Positions 7,690 to 16,805 of a stretch of 64,000 bases of DNA are shown here, piece by piece. The notes beneath the pieces are model-generated. The model was given only the letters and a program-made list of their open reading frames with translations, searched no databases and was not told the DNA's origin. The translations under genes and the position numbers were made by a program. The DNA is taken from the NCBI RefSeq assembly GCF_000620625.1, contig NZ_JIAW01000002.1:310001-374000 (forward strand). The letters are read 5' to 3'. How positions within the stretch are numbered: the stretch's first letter is position 1; every line of letters starts with the position of its first letter. Source of the stretch: Mycobacterium sp. URHB0044 (GTDB taxonomy: Bacteria; Actinomycetota; Actinomycetes; Mycobacteriales; Mycobacteriaceae).

Positions 7690-8400
7690 TTACAGGTGAC
7701 TTACGGCGAAGGCCGCGGCGTCGTTGGTCATGCCGTTCATGCCGTACATGGCGTGGGCGATGGTGGGGCCGCCGCCGGGCGCGCCGTTGCAGATGGTGTC
7801 GCCGGGATCGCACAGGTCGATGGTCTTGGGTACGTACAGCGGGCCGATGTCGATGGGCGGCGCGTCGTACTGGCGCAGGAACTCGCCCGACGGCTTGCCG
7901 AAGAGGGCGACGGCCGCAACGTGGTTGGCGACCGACGAGGGCATCGGGTTGGGGATGTACTGGCGGTAGGAGGCAGGTACGGCCTCCGGGACGGCAGCAG
8001 CGGTGACGAAGCCGGCGACGACGGCGCCCTGGGAGTAACCGCCGAGCACGATCCTGGTGTTCGGACAGTTCGCCGCCGTGGATTCGACGTGGGCACCCGC
8101 GTCGCGAATCCCGTCGACGACCGTGCCGGCGAAGACTTCGCGGTTGTCGAATTCACTGCTGGCCAGATAGTTGACCGGATACACGCTGACCGACCGGTTG
8201 CCGGCTTGCGCGCGCAGTGCATCGACGAACGCTTGCCCGATGCCGCCGACACCGGGCGCCTCACCGGTGCCCCGGGCGAACACCACCTCGACGTCGGGAC
8301 ACGGCTCGGCGGACGCGGGTGGGGCGGCCGCGCCGATGAGCGCTGCCCACGCGGTGACCACCACGGCGCCAAGGGAATGAGTGATGCGACGAGCCCTCAT
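7690..8400 (-). CDS. secreted cutinase-family serine esterase
   Basis: A 236-residue secreted cutinase/acetylxylan-esterase-like hydrolase. Signal peptide spans about residues 1-31 (ASAEPCPD cleavage region). Catalytic Ser123 sits in GGYSQG, Asp201 in the CDPGDTIC loop between two cysteines, and His216 in IAHAMYG; FARGTGE near residue 41 is the usual oxyanion strand. The four visible cysteines fit the two conserved disulfides. Mycobacterial cutinase-like proteins hydrolyse ester lipids or polyesters outside the cell. Start ATG 8400 was chosen for the preceding GGAGG and the direct signal peptide; the reading frame is open further upstream but that part is not protein-like. Confidence 0.93.
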   Translation of the reverse strand: MRARRITHSLGAVVVTAWAALIGAAAPPASAEPCPDVEVVFARGTGEAPGVGGIGQAFVDALRAQAGNRSVSVYPVNYLASSEFDNREVFAGTVVDGIRDAGAHVESTAANCPNTRIVLGGYSQGAVVAGFVTAAAVPEAVPASYRQYIPNPMPSSVANHVAAVALFGKPSGEFLRQYDAPPIDIGPLYVPKTIDLCDPGDTICNGAPGGGPTIAHAMYGMNGMTNDAAAFAVSHL

Positions 8401-8530
8401 GTGAACTCCTCCGACTGATTGGGTGCTGCATTCACTGACCCAACCAGTCAGCGGGCGCGGATTCTCGGGTGCCGTCGCCGTCCACCTGGTACCCGGACGT
8501 TTGCTGGCGAAACCAAGATCGCCGACGGGC

Positions 8531-9679
8531 TCACCCGCGCAGTGCTTGACTGATCCGGGCCGCCTGCAGCGTGAGGTGATGGCGTTCGGCGAGGTTGGAC
8601 GCGGACCGGGCGGCATCGGCATACAACCGGGCCGCGGTGACGAGGTCGCCCGCCTTCTCGTGGAGGTACGCGGAGGCGGCGGTGTGGCGGGGAAGGCTCG
8701 GATCGACGTCGGCCAGGGCCGCGAGGCCTGCTCCCGCGCCGTCGGCCTCGCCGATCGCGACGGCCCGATTGAGTTGCACGACAGGGCTTTCGGTGAGCCG
8801 GAGCAGCTCGTCATACCAGCTGACGATCTGCACCCAGTCGGTCTCCTCGGCGCGCTGGGCGTCGGCGTGCAGGGCAGCGATCGCCGCCTGCGCCTGGAAC
8901 TCGCCAAGCCGGTCGCGGCTCAGTGCCTTCTGCAGAGTGGCGACGCCCTCGGCGATGAGCGAGGTGTCCCAGCGCGCGCGGTCCTGCTCGGCCAGCGGAA
9001 TGAGGCTGCCGTCGTCTCGGGTCCGCGCAGCCCGTCGCGCGTGGTGCAGCAGCATCAGCGCCAGCAACCCGGCGGTCTCGGGGTCATCGCTCATCGCCGC
9101 CAGCTGGCGGGTGAGCCGGATCGCCTCGGCCGCCAGGTCGACGTCGCCGGTGTAGCCCTCGTTGAAGATCAGATACAGCACGCGTCGCACCGTCGTCAGG
9201 TCGCCCGGCTCCGAGAACCGCACGTCGCGGACGGTGCGTTTCGCCCGGCTGATCCGCTGCGCCATCGTGGCCTCCGGCACGAGGTAGGCCTGGGCGATCT
9301 GCCGGGTGGTCAGGCCGCCGACGGCGCGCAGCGTGAGGGCTACCGCGGACGCCGGGGGCAGCGACGGGTGCGCGCAGAGGAAGAAGAGGTGCAACGTGTC
9401 GTCGGCGGCCTCGGTCGGCCCGGGCGGCGGCTCGACCGCGATCCGCTGTTCGCGGTCGCGGCGCGCGGCCTCCGCGCGGTGCCCGTCGAGGAACTTGCGC
9501 CACGCCACGGTGACCAGCCAGCCCTTCGGGTCGGCGGGCTGATCGTCCGGCCAGGTTTGCGTGGCTTGGATGAGTGCTTCCTGCACGGCGTCCTCGGCCG
9601 TCGCGAAGTCGACTCCGCGGCGGACGAGGACGCCGATCACCGCGGGAGTCAGCTCCCGCAGCAGCAGTTCGTCCATCAC
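8531..9679 (-). CDS. ECF42-type RNA polymerase sigma factor
   Basis: A 382-residue sigma factor. The first about 170 residues contain ECF regions 2 (DFATAEDAVQEALIQA, KGWLVTVAWRKFLD) and 4 (TLRAVGGLTTRQIAQAYLVPEATMAQRISRAKRTVR). The remaining about 200 residues form the helical C-terminal extension characteristic of ECF42 factors (LYLIFNEGYTG, LNRAVAIGEADG, YLHEKAGD). These factors have no membrane anti-sigma; activity depends on the extension and they are linked to YCII-related DGPF proteins. Exactly such a gene lies 21 bp upstream on the same strand, so the two are one operon. Confidence 0.92.
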   Translation of the reverse strand: MMDELLLRELTPAVIGVLVRRGVDFATAEDAVQEALIQATQTWPDDQPADPKGWLVTVAWRKFLDGHRAEAARRDREQRIAVEPPPGPTEAADDTLHLFFLCAHPSLPPASAVALTLRAVGGLTTRQIAQAYLVPEATMAQRISRAKRTVRDVRFSEPGDLTTVRRVLYLIFNEGYTGDVDLAAEAIRLTRQLAAMSDDPETAGLLALMLLHHARRAARTRDDGSLIPLAEQDRARWDTSLIAEGVATLQKALSRDRLGEFQAQAAIAALHADAQRAEETDWVQIVSWYDELLRLTESPVVQLNRAVAIGEADGAGAGLAALADVDPSLPRHTAASAYLHEKAGDLVTAARLYADAARSASNLAERHHLTLQAARISQALRG

Positions 9680-9700
9680 CTCAACGGCCCGGGAGTCCGG

Positions 9701-10108
9701 TCACTCGGTGACGGTCGGGTGTGCGCCGAGGAACGGGCGCAGCTCGAGCCATTCGTGGATCGGCTTGCCGCCGGCTCCGGGGGCGGCGGACAGCTCGCCG
9801 GCGAGTTCGAGGGCGCGCTCGTAGGTGTCGACGTCGATGATCATCCAGCCGGCGATCAGGTCCTTGGTCTCCGCGAAGGGGCCGTCGGTGACGGGCGGCC
9901 GGCCCTCGCCGTCGTAGCGGACGAACGTGCCCTCGGGGGAGAGCGCCTGGCTGTCGACGTACTCGCCGGTGCCCTGCAGGCGGGCGGCGAAATCGTTCAT
10001 GTACTTCAGGTGGTCCTCGACCTCCTGCGGGGTCCACTGGTCCATCGGAACGCCGTTGACCGCCTCGGGGGCGCCGCGGTAGTGCTTGAGCATCAGGTAC
10101 TTCGCCAT
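9701..10108 (-). CDS. YCII-related DGPF-domain protein
   Basis: A 135-residue YCII-fold protein with the diagnostic DGPF motif in VTDGPFAETKD. Start ATG 10108 follows AAGGGAGA. ECF42 operons typically encode one or more DGPF proteins that are targets of the sigma factor; their chemistry is unsettled. The gene is the promoter-proximal member of the two-gene operon with the sigma factor at 8531-9679. Confidence 0.9.
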   Translation of the reverse strand: MAKYLMLKHYRGAPEAVNGVPMDQWTPQEVEDHLKYMNDFAARLQGTGEYVDSQALSPEGTFVRYDGEGRPPVTDGPFAETKDLIAGWMIIDVDTYERALELAGELSAAPGAGGKPIHEWLELRPFLGAHPTVTE

Positions 10109-10609
10109 TTTGGTCTCCCTTCGTGCGGTCCCGGTGGCCGCATCCACCCCTGGGACGGAGTCGCCAGGCCGTTCTCGACATCCTCGCGGAAGTTCTTTGG
10201 AAGATTTTCTGAGGGGGCGGGCGTGGGTCGATTAGCGATCCGATCGCCGCGCTTGTAGGGGCGACGTCCAGCTGAAAATGTCAGCTACGCGCATCCGGCC
10301 CGCCGGCAACGGGCTCGTCAAATCGCGATGTGGTGTGAGGCGAGCGTTGATGCGTAAGTGGAAGGCGCACTTCACGTGCTGTCCGAATCGTTGCACGGCA
10401 ACGGGATTGAGCCAGTGCATACAGACCGGCGAGTCACTGTCTGGGCTGGTTGGAGAACGTCTGGCGTTGGTGAGCAGAATGCGCAGAAGCGCAAGAAGCT
10501 GCGGATACGCGGGTTGCGCGCACAAGCGAGCCACACCCGATGCACCGTCATAGCTTTGTCCCACAACGAAGTTCGTACGAGGCTTCCAATTGAGACGAAG
10601 GGCTACATC
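10109..10609. other. intergenic stretch without a convincing gene
   Basis: About 500 bp upstream of both the DGPF operon (minus) and the secreted-protein remnant (plus). Short reading frames exist on both strands but none has a protein-like composition with a good ribosome binding site. Promoters for both flanking genes should lie here; I see no repeat or hairpin that stands out. Confidence 0.5.
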
Positions 10610-11091
10610 ATGAATCGCTTACCAGTCATCGCAACCGTTGCAGCAGGGCTCCTGATCGCAGGTTTGCCGCCGGCGGTCGCTGCCGCCGCACCAGCTGCGT
10701 CGTGCGCTCAGTGGGCTTCAACGGCAACACTGCCCTTGCGTTGGAGGCAATAGGAGGAGACACGATCAGTTTCTCTGCGAACGGTCCCTCCCTTGGGGGT
10801 TTGGACCCGCTCAGCCCGGGCGGGTCCTATCAACCCCCGACCTTTGCCATTGACAGCGGATTCGGCGGCGGCCAGGTTCCGAGTCAGTTCATAGGCTCTG
10901 TGACCGGCGGGATGACCGGTGATCAGATCTCAGTCATGTTCACGTCGCCGCAGGTATCGATGCAACTGCGCGGGCAGGTCAGCCCGGACGGGTCCGCACA
11001 CGGCACCGTCGGGGAAAACGGCGTCAAGTGGGATGCACGCTCCCCGCTGAAGTGCATGAGCACCGCGACGTCCGGAACGTCGTCTGCCTAA
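10610..11091 (+). pseudogene. frameshifted secreted protein
   Basis: The frame starting at ATG 10610 encodes a clean signal peptide (MNRLPVIATVAAGLLIAG, cleavage near AAAAPAAS) ending in SCAQW, then stops within 13 codons. The next frame continues the protein: GFNGNTALALEAIGGDTISF to a stop at 11091, with the GDQISVMFTSPQ and GTVGENGVKW segments typical of small mycobacterial secreted proteins. Joining SCAQW to FNGN needs one extra base around the GGG run at 10713-10715. Either a single-base loss inactivated the gene or the base is a sequencing error. The rest of the body looks undamaged, so inactivation would be recent. Confidence 0.75.
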
Positions 11092-11142
11092 GCATCCGTT
11101 GGCCAAACCATTCCTTCGTATATGCCCGCGGCACCTCGGTGC

Positions 11143-11439
11143 CTAGAGTCGTTCCATTTCCCGGCCCATGCGTGCGTTGTCGATGTATGTGTAGCGCTTC
11201 GGGCAGTGAGAGCGCCGCGGGCGGGTATCGGCCGCCGACGTGGTAACCAGCCTCTGTAGGGCCGACACAGCAATGGAGGCCGCGTTGATCCACCAGTGCG
11301 TGGTCATCGGCTGCCGTAGCGTCGCCGCCGTGCTGAGCGCAACATCGTGTTCTGTGATGAGAATCGGCGCTCGTGACGGCGCTTCCTCGGGGAGACCGAC
11401 GTTTTGTGCGCCAAGGTATGTCTCTCGTGTTGTGGTCAT
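11143..11439 (-). CDS. 98-residue conserved hypothetical protein
   Basis: Starts MTTTRETYLGAQNVGLPEEA from ATG 11439, preceded by a strong AAGGAGGG. The C-terminus (RRSHCPKRYTYIDNARMGRE then MERL) is rich in aromatic and charged residues and resembles the C-terminal motif of small actinobacterial proteins I have seen without a function. A hydrophobic-amphipathic stretch WWINAASIAVSALQRLV lies near the middle. It is divergent from the SnoaL-like gene, with the palindrome at 11615-11630 between them. Confidence 0.65.
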   Translation of the reverse strand: MTTTRETYLGAQNVGLPEEAPSRAPILITEHDVALSTAATLRQPMTTHWWINAASIAVSALQRLVTTSAADTRPRRSHCPKRYTYIDNARMGREMERL

Positions 11440-11614
11440 TTCGGCCCTCCTTGTGGTTCCGATCGATGTGCGATGAGGTGTCACCGGCGCCGACCCTCGC
11501 TTGTTTGCGATGGTCATGTCGGTGCTCAGTCGCTGTTGTCCGTGGAACGGTGGGTCCTGCCTCGACTGGGTGCTCCGTAACTGGAATCGTTGATCGTGCT
11601 GAGTTGGTCGATAT

Positions 11615-11630
11615 CCGTAGTGCGCTACGG
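11615..11630. promoter_or_regulatory. palindromic operator CCGTAG-N4-CTACGG (site 1)
   Basis: A perfect 6-bp-arm inverted repeat with spacer TGCG, flanked by AT on the left and GT on the right. The same palindrome, including these flanks, occurs at 14871-14886. It lies between the divergent 98-residue gene (176 bp away) and the SnoaL-like gene (128 bp away). Probably bound by the LuxR-type regulator at 12153-14792. Confidence 0.6.
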
Positions 11631-11757
11631 GTCTTTCGCTGCGTTGCGGCGTGGTAGCACGGATACGCAAACTCACGCCTGTCGCGGCTTTGCCGATTGG
11701 CCGACGACGACACGGACTAGCGGTAGCTTTGTGCCGGAATATGAGGGGGAGGCGGCG

Positions 11758-12165
11758 ATGGATGACAGCCAGATGCAGGCGCTAGTCGATTCCCATATGC
11801 GGGCCGAAGGTCACGGCGATATCGACGGTGCGCTGGCCGTGTACGCCGACGATATTGAGCACGATGTCATCGGGTTCCCCAACAGTCCCAGCCACGGCAA
11901 GGATGGAGCGCGAGATTTCTACGTGTATCTCACCGCGAACTTCCGCGCCGAAAACTGGACGGTGCTGCACCGGTACGTGGCCGGTGACGCGATGATCCTG
12001 GACCAGGTTATGACGGGCACTGTCATCGGATCGCTGCTTGGGCTCGCCGGTCACGGACGGCGCATCACCTTCCGGATGCTGCACGTGTTCGAGTTCCGCG
12101 ACGGGCTGATCAGCCGTGAGAATGTGTGGCTGGACGGGGCGGCGGTGGTTGATCAGTTGAGTTGA
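11758..12165 (+). CDS. SnoaL-like (NTF2-fold) protein
   Basis: A 135-residue protein of the NTF2/SnoaL fold: helix with ALVDSHMRAEGHGDIDGAL, strand YADDIEHDVIGFP, and a C-terminal sheet RITFRMLHVFEFRDGLISRENVWLD. The family includes polyketide cyclases, ester cyclases and isomerases, so the reaction is uncertain. ATG 11758 follows GGGGGAGG. Its 3' end overlaps the convergent LAL regulator by 13 bp. Confidence 0.85.
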   Translation: MDDSQMQALVDSHMRAEGHGDIDGALAVYADDIEHDVIGFPNSPSHGKDGARDFYVYLTANFRAENWTVLHRYVAGDAMILDQVMTGTVIGSLLGLAGHGRRITFRMLHVFEFRDGLISRENVWLDGAAVVDQLS

Positions 12166-14792
12166 TCCGAGCTGTTGTTGCGGCGTCGGTTCTGGCGACG
12201 AGGTATCAGTGCGGCGAGTTCGTCGCGGCTGGTGGTGCCGGTCTTGGTCATGGCCTTGTAGATGTGGTCTTCGACGGTGCGCACCGACAGGATCAGCCGT
12301 GCGGCGATGTCACGGTTGGACAGCCCCTCACCGAGCAGCGTCACGATTTCTCGTTCCCGGTTGGTCAGCGGCAACGGCTCGGCGGCCTGGCGAAGCGCCG
12401 GGGTGGCGGCGCCGCCGCATTGCTCGGCCAGCGCTTGGGCCCGCGTAGCGCATCCCAGTGCCGATCCGCGACGATCGTGGCCCCGGTAGGCGATGGCGGC
12501 GTGCGCGGCCGCATCAACGGCCGCGACCAGATCGCCCATCGCCTCGAATTGCTCTGATACCGCGGCTAATTCATCACCATCGTTGGCGTGCAAGGCTTCG
12601 GCGAACCGGGCGGCGATACGAGCACGCGGCCCCTCGACGATCGCTTCGAGCTGACGCAGCCGCGGCGCACTCGAACCGTCGCCGAACTGGGTGGCGGTCT
12701 GCAAACACGTCACCTCCGCGGCGAATTGCCCATTCTCAGAGCAGGTCTCGGCCGCACCCAACACGATCTTGATCGCCTCACTGACCGCACCCTGAGCAGC
12801 GGCCACCCATGCTTTCGCGATCGCATACTCATAATCGAGAAACCGCCAAGCTGGATGGCGGCTCTCGGCCAGGGTGGCAAGCGCGTCGCTGGCTTCCTCA
12901 ACCAGTCCACGCATGGCGAGCGCAATCGTCAAAAGGATTTGGCATCGGTACTTCCAACCGGTGGTCTCACCCGGAGCGATCAACCACCGGTCAGCCACCG
13001 ATTGCAGCAGGGCGCATGCGGTGTCGAGTTGGCCGGCGCCGAGGGCGACTCGACCTGTCAGTGCAGTGGCGAGTCGCGAATATGCATCGGCAGGAAGAGC
13101 GCTGTGATCGCGGACGTGGCGGGCGGGCCGCTGGGCTTCGGCTATCCGTCCGGCCAGCAGCTGTGCACTGGCTTGGGCGTCGGTGAGGATGAGGAAGGAG
13201 CGTATCGGGACGGAATATCCCGCCTCGGCGGTGGCGGCAGCCTCGGTGGTACGCCCCGAGCTTCCGGACGCCACGGCGATCGCCCACGCCGCGTGCCGTT
13301 TTGCCACGAGGTCAGGTAGTTGGTCCCAACTGAAGTTCTCGCAGGATGTTCGGGCTGCTTCCGGCATGCCCATAGCCGCCCAGTAGACGGCAAGAAATGC
13401 GTCGACGCAGCCTTGGGCTCCCGGCGTCGCAGTCCGCGCAGCGTCGTCGATGAGTTCCTTTGCGCCTTCGGGATCCGCGAGAACGAACATCCTGTTGGTG
13501 GCGCGTAGAAAGGCGAGTCTGGCACGCTCGACGTCGGTCAACTCGCGGGTGGTGATATCTGCGAGCACAGCGTCGGCCTCGAGGCCGCGGCCCACACACG
13601 ATAAGCCGAAGGCGCGGACGAAGCTGGCTTCGGCTGCACCTCCACCCGCTATGGCTGCCTCCGCCAGGCGATCTGCTAGCGGCATATCCCAGAGCCAGAC
13701 GGCGCCGCGGGCAGCCTGGATAAACAGGTCGGTATCGGGTTCGCGGTCGGAGTCGAGAGTCAATGCCGCCCTGCGTATCACGACTCGTGTGTCGTCGCGA
13801 TCGTCGGATCCGGCAAGTTCGGCGGCGACGAGCCCCCGCAGTCGTCGCAGCCTCGTGGGGGCGGCTCGGCTGCGGCGTACCTCCCCATAGAGGGGGTGTC
13901 CGAGGCGTGCTTCTATCCGGTTTCCGACTTGATTGAGGGTGATGAGACCGCGCGTATCGGCCTGCTCGACGGTAGTCGGGTCGGTTATCCGGGTTAGTGA
14001 TCCGAGTTCGATGGGTTCGCCGACCGCGAGGGCGTCGATTACGTCGCTGACCGGGGTGGGCAGGGCTCCGATGCGTTCTTCGATCAGGTCGACCAGGCTG
14101 GGCGGCACGACCGGGTCGCCGAGCCAGCGCCAATACCCTTCGCTTGGTGTGAGGCGTTGGTCGGCGACCTCTTGCTCGACGATGTTTCGGAGATATAGCG
14201 GGTTGCCACGGGTCAGGGTCCACAGACGCTCGACGGCCTGGGGATCTATTGGACCGCTCAACGTCGACGAGACTAGCGGGCCGATCTCCGCCTGGGCCAG
14301 CGGTTGCAGGTCGAGGCGGTCAAACTGGCCGGCTCTCCACAGCTCCCGCGTCCCCGCCGGAACCGGTTCACCGTCGCGGATGGTGAAGACCACCTTCGCG
14401 GCACGGCGCTGAATGATCTGATGCACAACGAACGTCGACAGATCATCGAGCAGGGGCACATCATCGACGCCGAGCACGACCGTCTCGCCTGGTGGTGTAG
14501 CAGTCAGGGCGGCGATCACGCCGCGGACCAAGTCGAGATTGTCACTGACCGCGGGTTCTGCCCATTGTGCGAGTGCACCCAACGGAAGTATCCGCGCTGA
14601 GGACGTCCCCACGATCCAACGGACAGCGCATCCCGTCGACGCGGCTGCATTGAGTGCTTCACGCGCGAGCCGGCTCTTACCCACGCCTGCGGCTCCGCAA
14701 ACGATGATCCCGGACGAATCCGGATCCACGACCGCGGCATCGATACGCCGCAGTTCCCCCGAGCGGCCGGTCAACGGCCACATCAACCGCAC
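12153..14792 (-). CDS. LAL-type LuxR-family regulator with P-loop ATPase
   Basis: An 879-residue regulator. An N-terminal AAA/STAND-type ATPase has Walker A GAAGVGKS at residues 33-40 and a Walker B-like VLGVDDVPLLDD near 105. A long helical middle section (probably TPR-like) follows, and a C-terminal LuxR-type HTH (PLTNREREIVTLLGEGLSNR, then DIAARLILSVRTVEDHIYKA). Proteins of this class are activators that switch on nearby catabolic or secondary-metabolism genes upon binding ATP and an inducer. Start is GTG 14792 (or ATG 14783). It is divergent from the P450 gene and convergent with the SnoaL-like gene; the palindromes at 11615 and 14871 are likely its binding sites. Confidence 0.9.
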   Translation of the reverse strand: MRLMWPLTGRSGELRRIDAAVVDPDSSGIIVCGAAGVGKSRLAREALNAAASTGCAVRWIVGTSSARILPLGALAQWAEPAVSDNLDLVRGVIAALTATPPGETVVLGVDDVPLLDDLSTFVVHQIIQRRAAKVVFTIRDGEPVPAGTRELWRAGQFDRLDLQPLAQAEIGPLVSSTLSGPIDPQAVERLWTLTRGNPLYLRNIVEQEVADQRLTPSEGYWRWLGDPVVPPSLVDLIEERIGALPTPVSDVIDALAVGEPIELGSLTRITDPTTVEQADTRGLITLNQVGNRIEARLGHPLYGEVRRSRAAPTRLRRLRGLVAAELAGSDDRDDTRVVIRRAALTLDSDREPDTDLFIQAARGAVWLWDMPLADRLAEAAIAGGGAAEASFVRAFGLSCVGRGLEADAVLADITTRELTDVERARLAFLRATNRMFVLADPEGAKELIDDAARTATPGAQGCVDAFLAVYWAAMGMPEAARTSCENFSWDQLPDLVAKRHAAWAIAVASGSSGRTTEAAATAEAGYSVPIRSFLILTDAQASAQLLAGRIAEAQRPARHVRDHSALPADAYSRLATALTGRVALGAGQLDTACALLQSVADRWLIAPGETTGWKYRCQILLTIALAMRGLVEEASDALATLAESRHPAWRFLDYEYAIAKAWVAAAQGAVSEAIKIVLGAAETCSENGQFAAEVTCLQTATQFGDGSSAPRLRQLEAIVEGPRARIAARFAEALHANDGDELAAVSEQFEAMGDLVAAVDAAAHAAIAYRGHDRRGSALGCATRAQALAEQCGGAATPALRQAAEPLPLTNREREIVTLLGEGLSNRDIAARLILSVRTVEDHIYKAMTKTGTTSRDELAALIPRRQNRRRNNSSDQLN

Positions 14793-14870
14793 CCCAACAG
14801 ACTAGAACCGCCCACCACAGCACCGCCCAGCAACCGCCAACTAAACCAGTGACGGCCACGACGAAGAGAT

Positions 14871-14886
14871 CCGTAGCTCACTACGG
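14871..14886. promoter_or_regulatory. palindromic operator CCGTAG-N4-CTACGG (site 2)
   Basis: Perfect 6-bp-arm inverted repeat with spacer CTCA; flanks AT and GT are identical to site 1 at 11615. It lies 78 bp from the LAL regulator start and 88 bp from the P450 start, between the two divergent genes, consistent with autoregulation plus control of the P450. Confidence 0.65.
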
Positions 14887-14974
14887 GTTTGTCCGAAGGG
14901 GAGTCGAGCAACGATGACGTCAGATACAGGCGACCGCTAATCCACTAACGACTCATTCGATCCGAGGGGCCATC

Positions 14975-16216
14975 ATGACCGTCGACACCATCCCTACTCG
15001 CGGTTGCCCGAACGTCTTCGACGCGGGGCTCCCAATCCTGGCCTATGAGCACGTAGACAACCCAGACGAGGCCCACCGGCTCATCGCGCAGGCCCGCACT
15101 CGAGCACCGATCGCCATGGGCACCCACGGGCCGGAGCTGCTGACCCATGAACTGGTGCGAAGCGTGTTACGCGACCCACGATTCCGGATTCCGCAAGGCA
15201 TGTTCCTTGCCTCCCAAGGCATCACAACTGGCCCGATTTGGGAGCGGGTCGCGACAAACCTGATCAGCCTCGATGGGGCCGAGCACCACCGGCTTCGCCG
15301 CCTCGTGTCCAAAGCGTTCACGCCGCGGGCCACAACGCGACTGCGCACGACGATCGTCGACGTGATCACCGATTTGGTTGACCGCTTCACCCCTGTCGGG
15401 CGTTGCGAGGTCGTCACCGACATCGCCCGCCAATACCCAATCCCGATCATCTGCGCACTGCTAGGCGCGCCGGCCGAGGACTGGGAGCTGTTTTCGGACT
15501 GGACTGATGACATCTTCAAGGCCTTCGACTGGGACGTCGCCGCCCATGAGAAGACCATCCTGACGGCGTGGGAACAACTCGACGCTTACGTCGACGATAT
15601 GGTCGCCCACCGCCGCCACACACTGACCGACGACCTTACTTCCGAACTCATCCGCGCCGAGGACCACGGCGATCACCTCAATGGCGATGAGCTACGGATG
15701 CTGGTCGCGGGCCTGCTGATGGCCGGCACCGACACCACCCGAAACCAGCTGGCCGCCTCCGTGCACGCGCTGTGCGATCACCCCGACCAATGGGCACTGC
15801 TGGGTCAGCGTCCCGAACTCGCGACGAATGCGGTGGAGGAGACGATGCGGCATTCACCCATCGCAGGCTCCACTCTCAGGGTGGCACTCGAGGACGTCGA
15901 ACTCGCCGGCGTATTGATCCCAGCTGGCACACTCGTCCTCGCCAACACCGCCGCCGCGAACCGCGACCCAGCCGTGTACGACGGCGCCGATCGCCTCGAC
16001 ATCACCCGTCAGGGCGCACCCGCCATGCAGACCTTCGGCGCTGGCGTGCACTACTGCCTCGGTGCGAACCTCGCCCGACTGGAGCTCGCCGAAGCCCTGG
16101 CCGTTATGGCGGAGCGCATGCCCAACGCCCACCGCACCGGTCCGGCGCCTTGGAAGCCGCTCACTGCACTGAGTGGACCCGTTACCCTACCGATCGAATT
16201 CGACACCGGGCACTAG
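14975..16216 (+). CDS. cytochrome P450
   Basis: A 413-residue soluble bacterial P450. The I-helix oxygen-activation motif AGTDTT is at residues 250-255, the K-helix ExxR is E289-T-M-R292, and the heme-ligand loop FGAGVHYCLGANLARLE places the axial cysteine at 361. The I-helix acid-alcohol pair (D252/T253-T254) is intact, so it should be active. No ferredoxin or reductase gene is adjacent. Start ATG 14975 follows GAGGGG. It is the divergent neighbour of the LAL regulator and shares its operator region. The substrate is unknown; similarity is to the CYP families using small hydrophobic or terpenoid substrates only in general layout. Confidence 0.93.
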   Translation: MTVDTIPTRGCPNVFDAGLPILAYEHVDNPDEAHRLIAQARTRAPIAMGTHGPELLTHELVRSVLRDPRFRIPQGMFLASQGITTGPIWERVATNLISLDGAEHHRLRRLVSKAFTPRATTRLRTTIVDVITDLVDRFTPVGRCEVVTDIARQYPIPIICALLGAPAEDWELFSDWTDDIFKAFDWDVAAHEKTILTAWEQLDAYVDDMVAHRRHTLTDDLTSELIRAEDHGDHLNGDELRMLVAGLLMAGTDTTRNQLAASVHALCDHPDQWALLGQRPELATNAVEETMRHSPIAGSTLRVALEDVELAGVLIPAGTLVLANTAAANRDPAVYDGADRLDITRQGAPAMQTFGAGVHYCLGANLARLELAEALAVMAERMPNAHRTGPAPWKPLTALSGPVTLPIEFDTGH

Positions 16217-16447
16217 TCATTTCCGACATCCTCGCGTCACGTTCGGATTCATCGGGAGTGGAGATAGCCAAGGTGCTTCAGAAGCGTCAATCGATTTTCG
16301 CGTACTTGGCCCAACATGTGGCGGTGGGATATCAATCGCGAGCAGGTCTGCGACCACCAAGGCGTGTCGCTTCGGGGGCGCCATCGCTTGAATATTGCTC
16401 GCGGTTTGCGAAGTGGGCTAGATACATGCCGGGAACTGCAAACTAAC

Positions 16448-16522
16448 TGGTGCGCGATACTGGGATTGAACCAGTGACCTCTTCCGTGTCAGGGAAGCGC
16501 TCTCCCGCTGAGCTAATCGCGC
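16448..16522 (-). tRNA. tRNA-Val (GAC)
   Basis: Cloverleaf readable on the minus strand: acceptor GCGCGAT pairs with ATCGCGC, discriminator A and an encoded CCA at 16450-16448. D-arm TTAGCTC...GAGAGC, anticodon stem-loop with CTGACAC (anticodon GAC) and T-arm CTGGTTCAATCCCAG. First of a tight run of three tRNA genes. Confidence 0.93.
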
Positions 16523-16536
16523 CGGGACATTCTCGG

Positions 16537-16607
16537 AGGTGGAGACGGGAATCGAACCCGTGTGCACGGCTTTGCAGGCCGTTGCCTCACCACTCGGCCA
16601 CTCCACC
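16537..16607 (-). tRNA. tRNA-Cys (GCA)
   Basis: Acceptor GGTGGAG pairs with CTCCACC, discriminator T, CCA not encoded. Anticodon loop CTGCAAA gives GCA. T-loop GGTTCGATTCC is intact. Fourteen bases separate it from tRNA-Val. Confidence 0.93.
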
Positions 16608-16636
16608 GCTGGGGTTTTGATGCCACTGCACCTTCG

Positions 16637-16709
16637 AGCGGATGACGGGATTCGAACCCGCGACCCTCACCTTGGCAAGGTGATGCGCTACCAACTGCGC
16701 TACATCCGC
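16637..16709 (-). tRNA. tRNA-Gly (GCC)
   Basis: Acceptor GCGGATG pairs with CATCCGC, discriminator T, CCA not encoded. Anticodon loop CTTGCCA gives GCC; T-arm CGGGTTCGAATCCCG is intact. The promoter-proximal gene of the minus-strand tRNA trio. Confidence 0.93.
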
Positions 16710-16805
16710 AATGCCACGGGCGAGATCGTCGCCCGTCGCGAACCGAAACGATAGTCCACCCGAGTGTGGCCGCACAAATCACCTCCACGCTCCGGGCGAT
16801 CGCGA

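Noticed and set aside
8423..10258. A 611-codon plus-strand open frame
   Set aside because: It is antisense to the ECF42 sigma factor and DGPF genes and has the Arg/Gly-rich composition of a GC-rich shadow frame.
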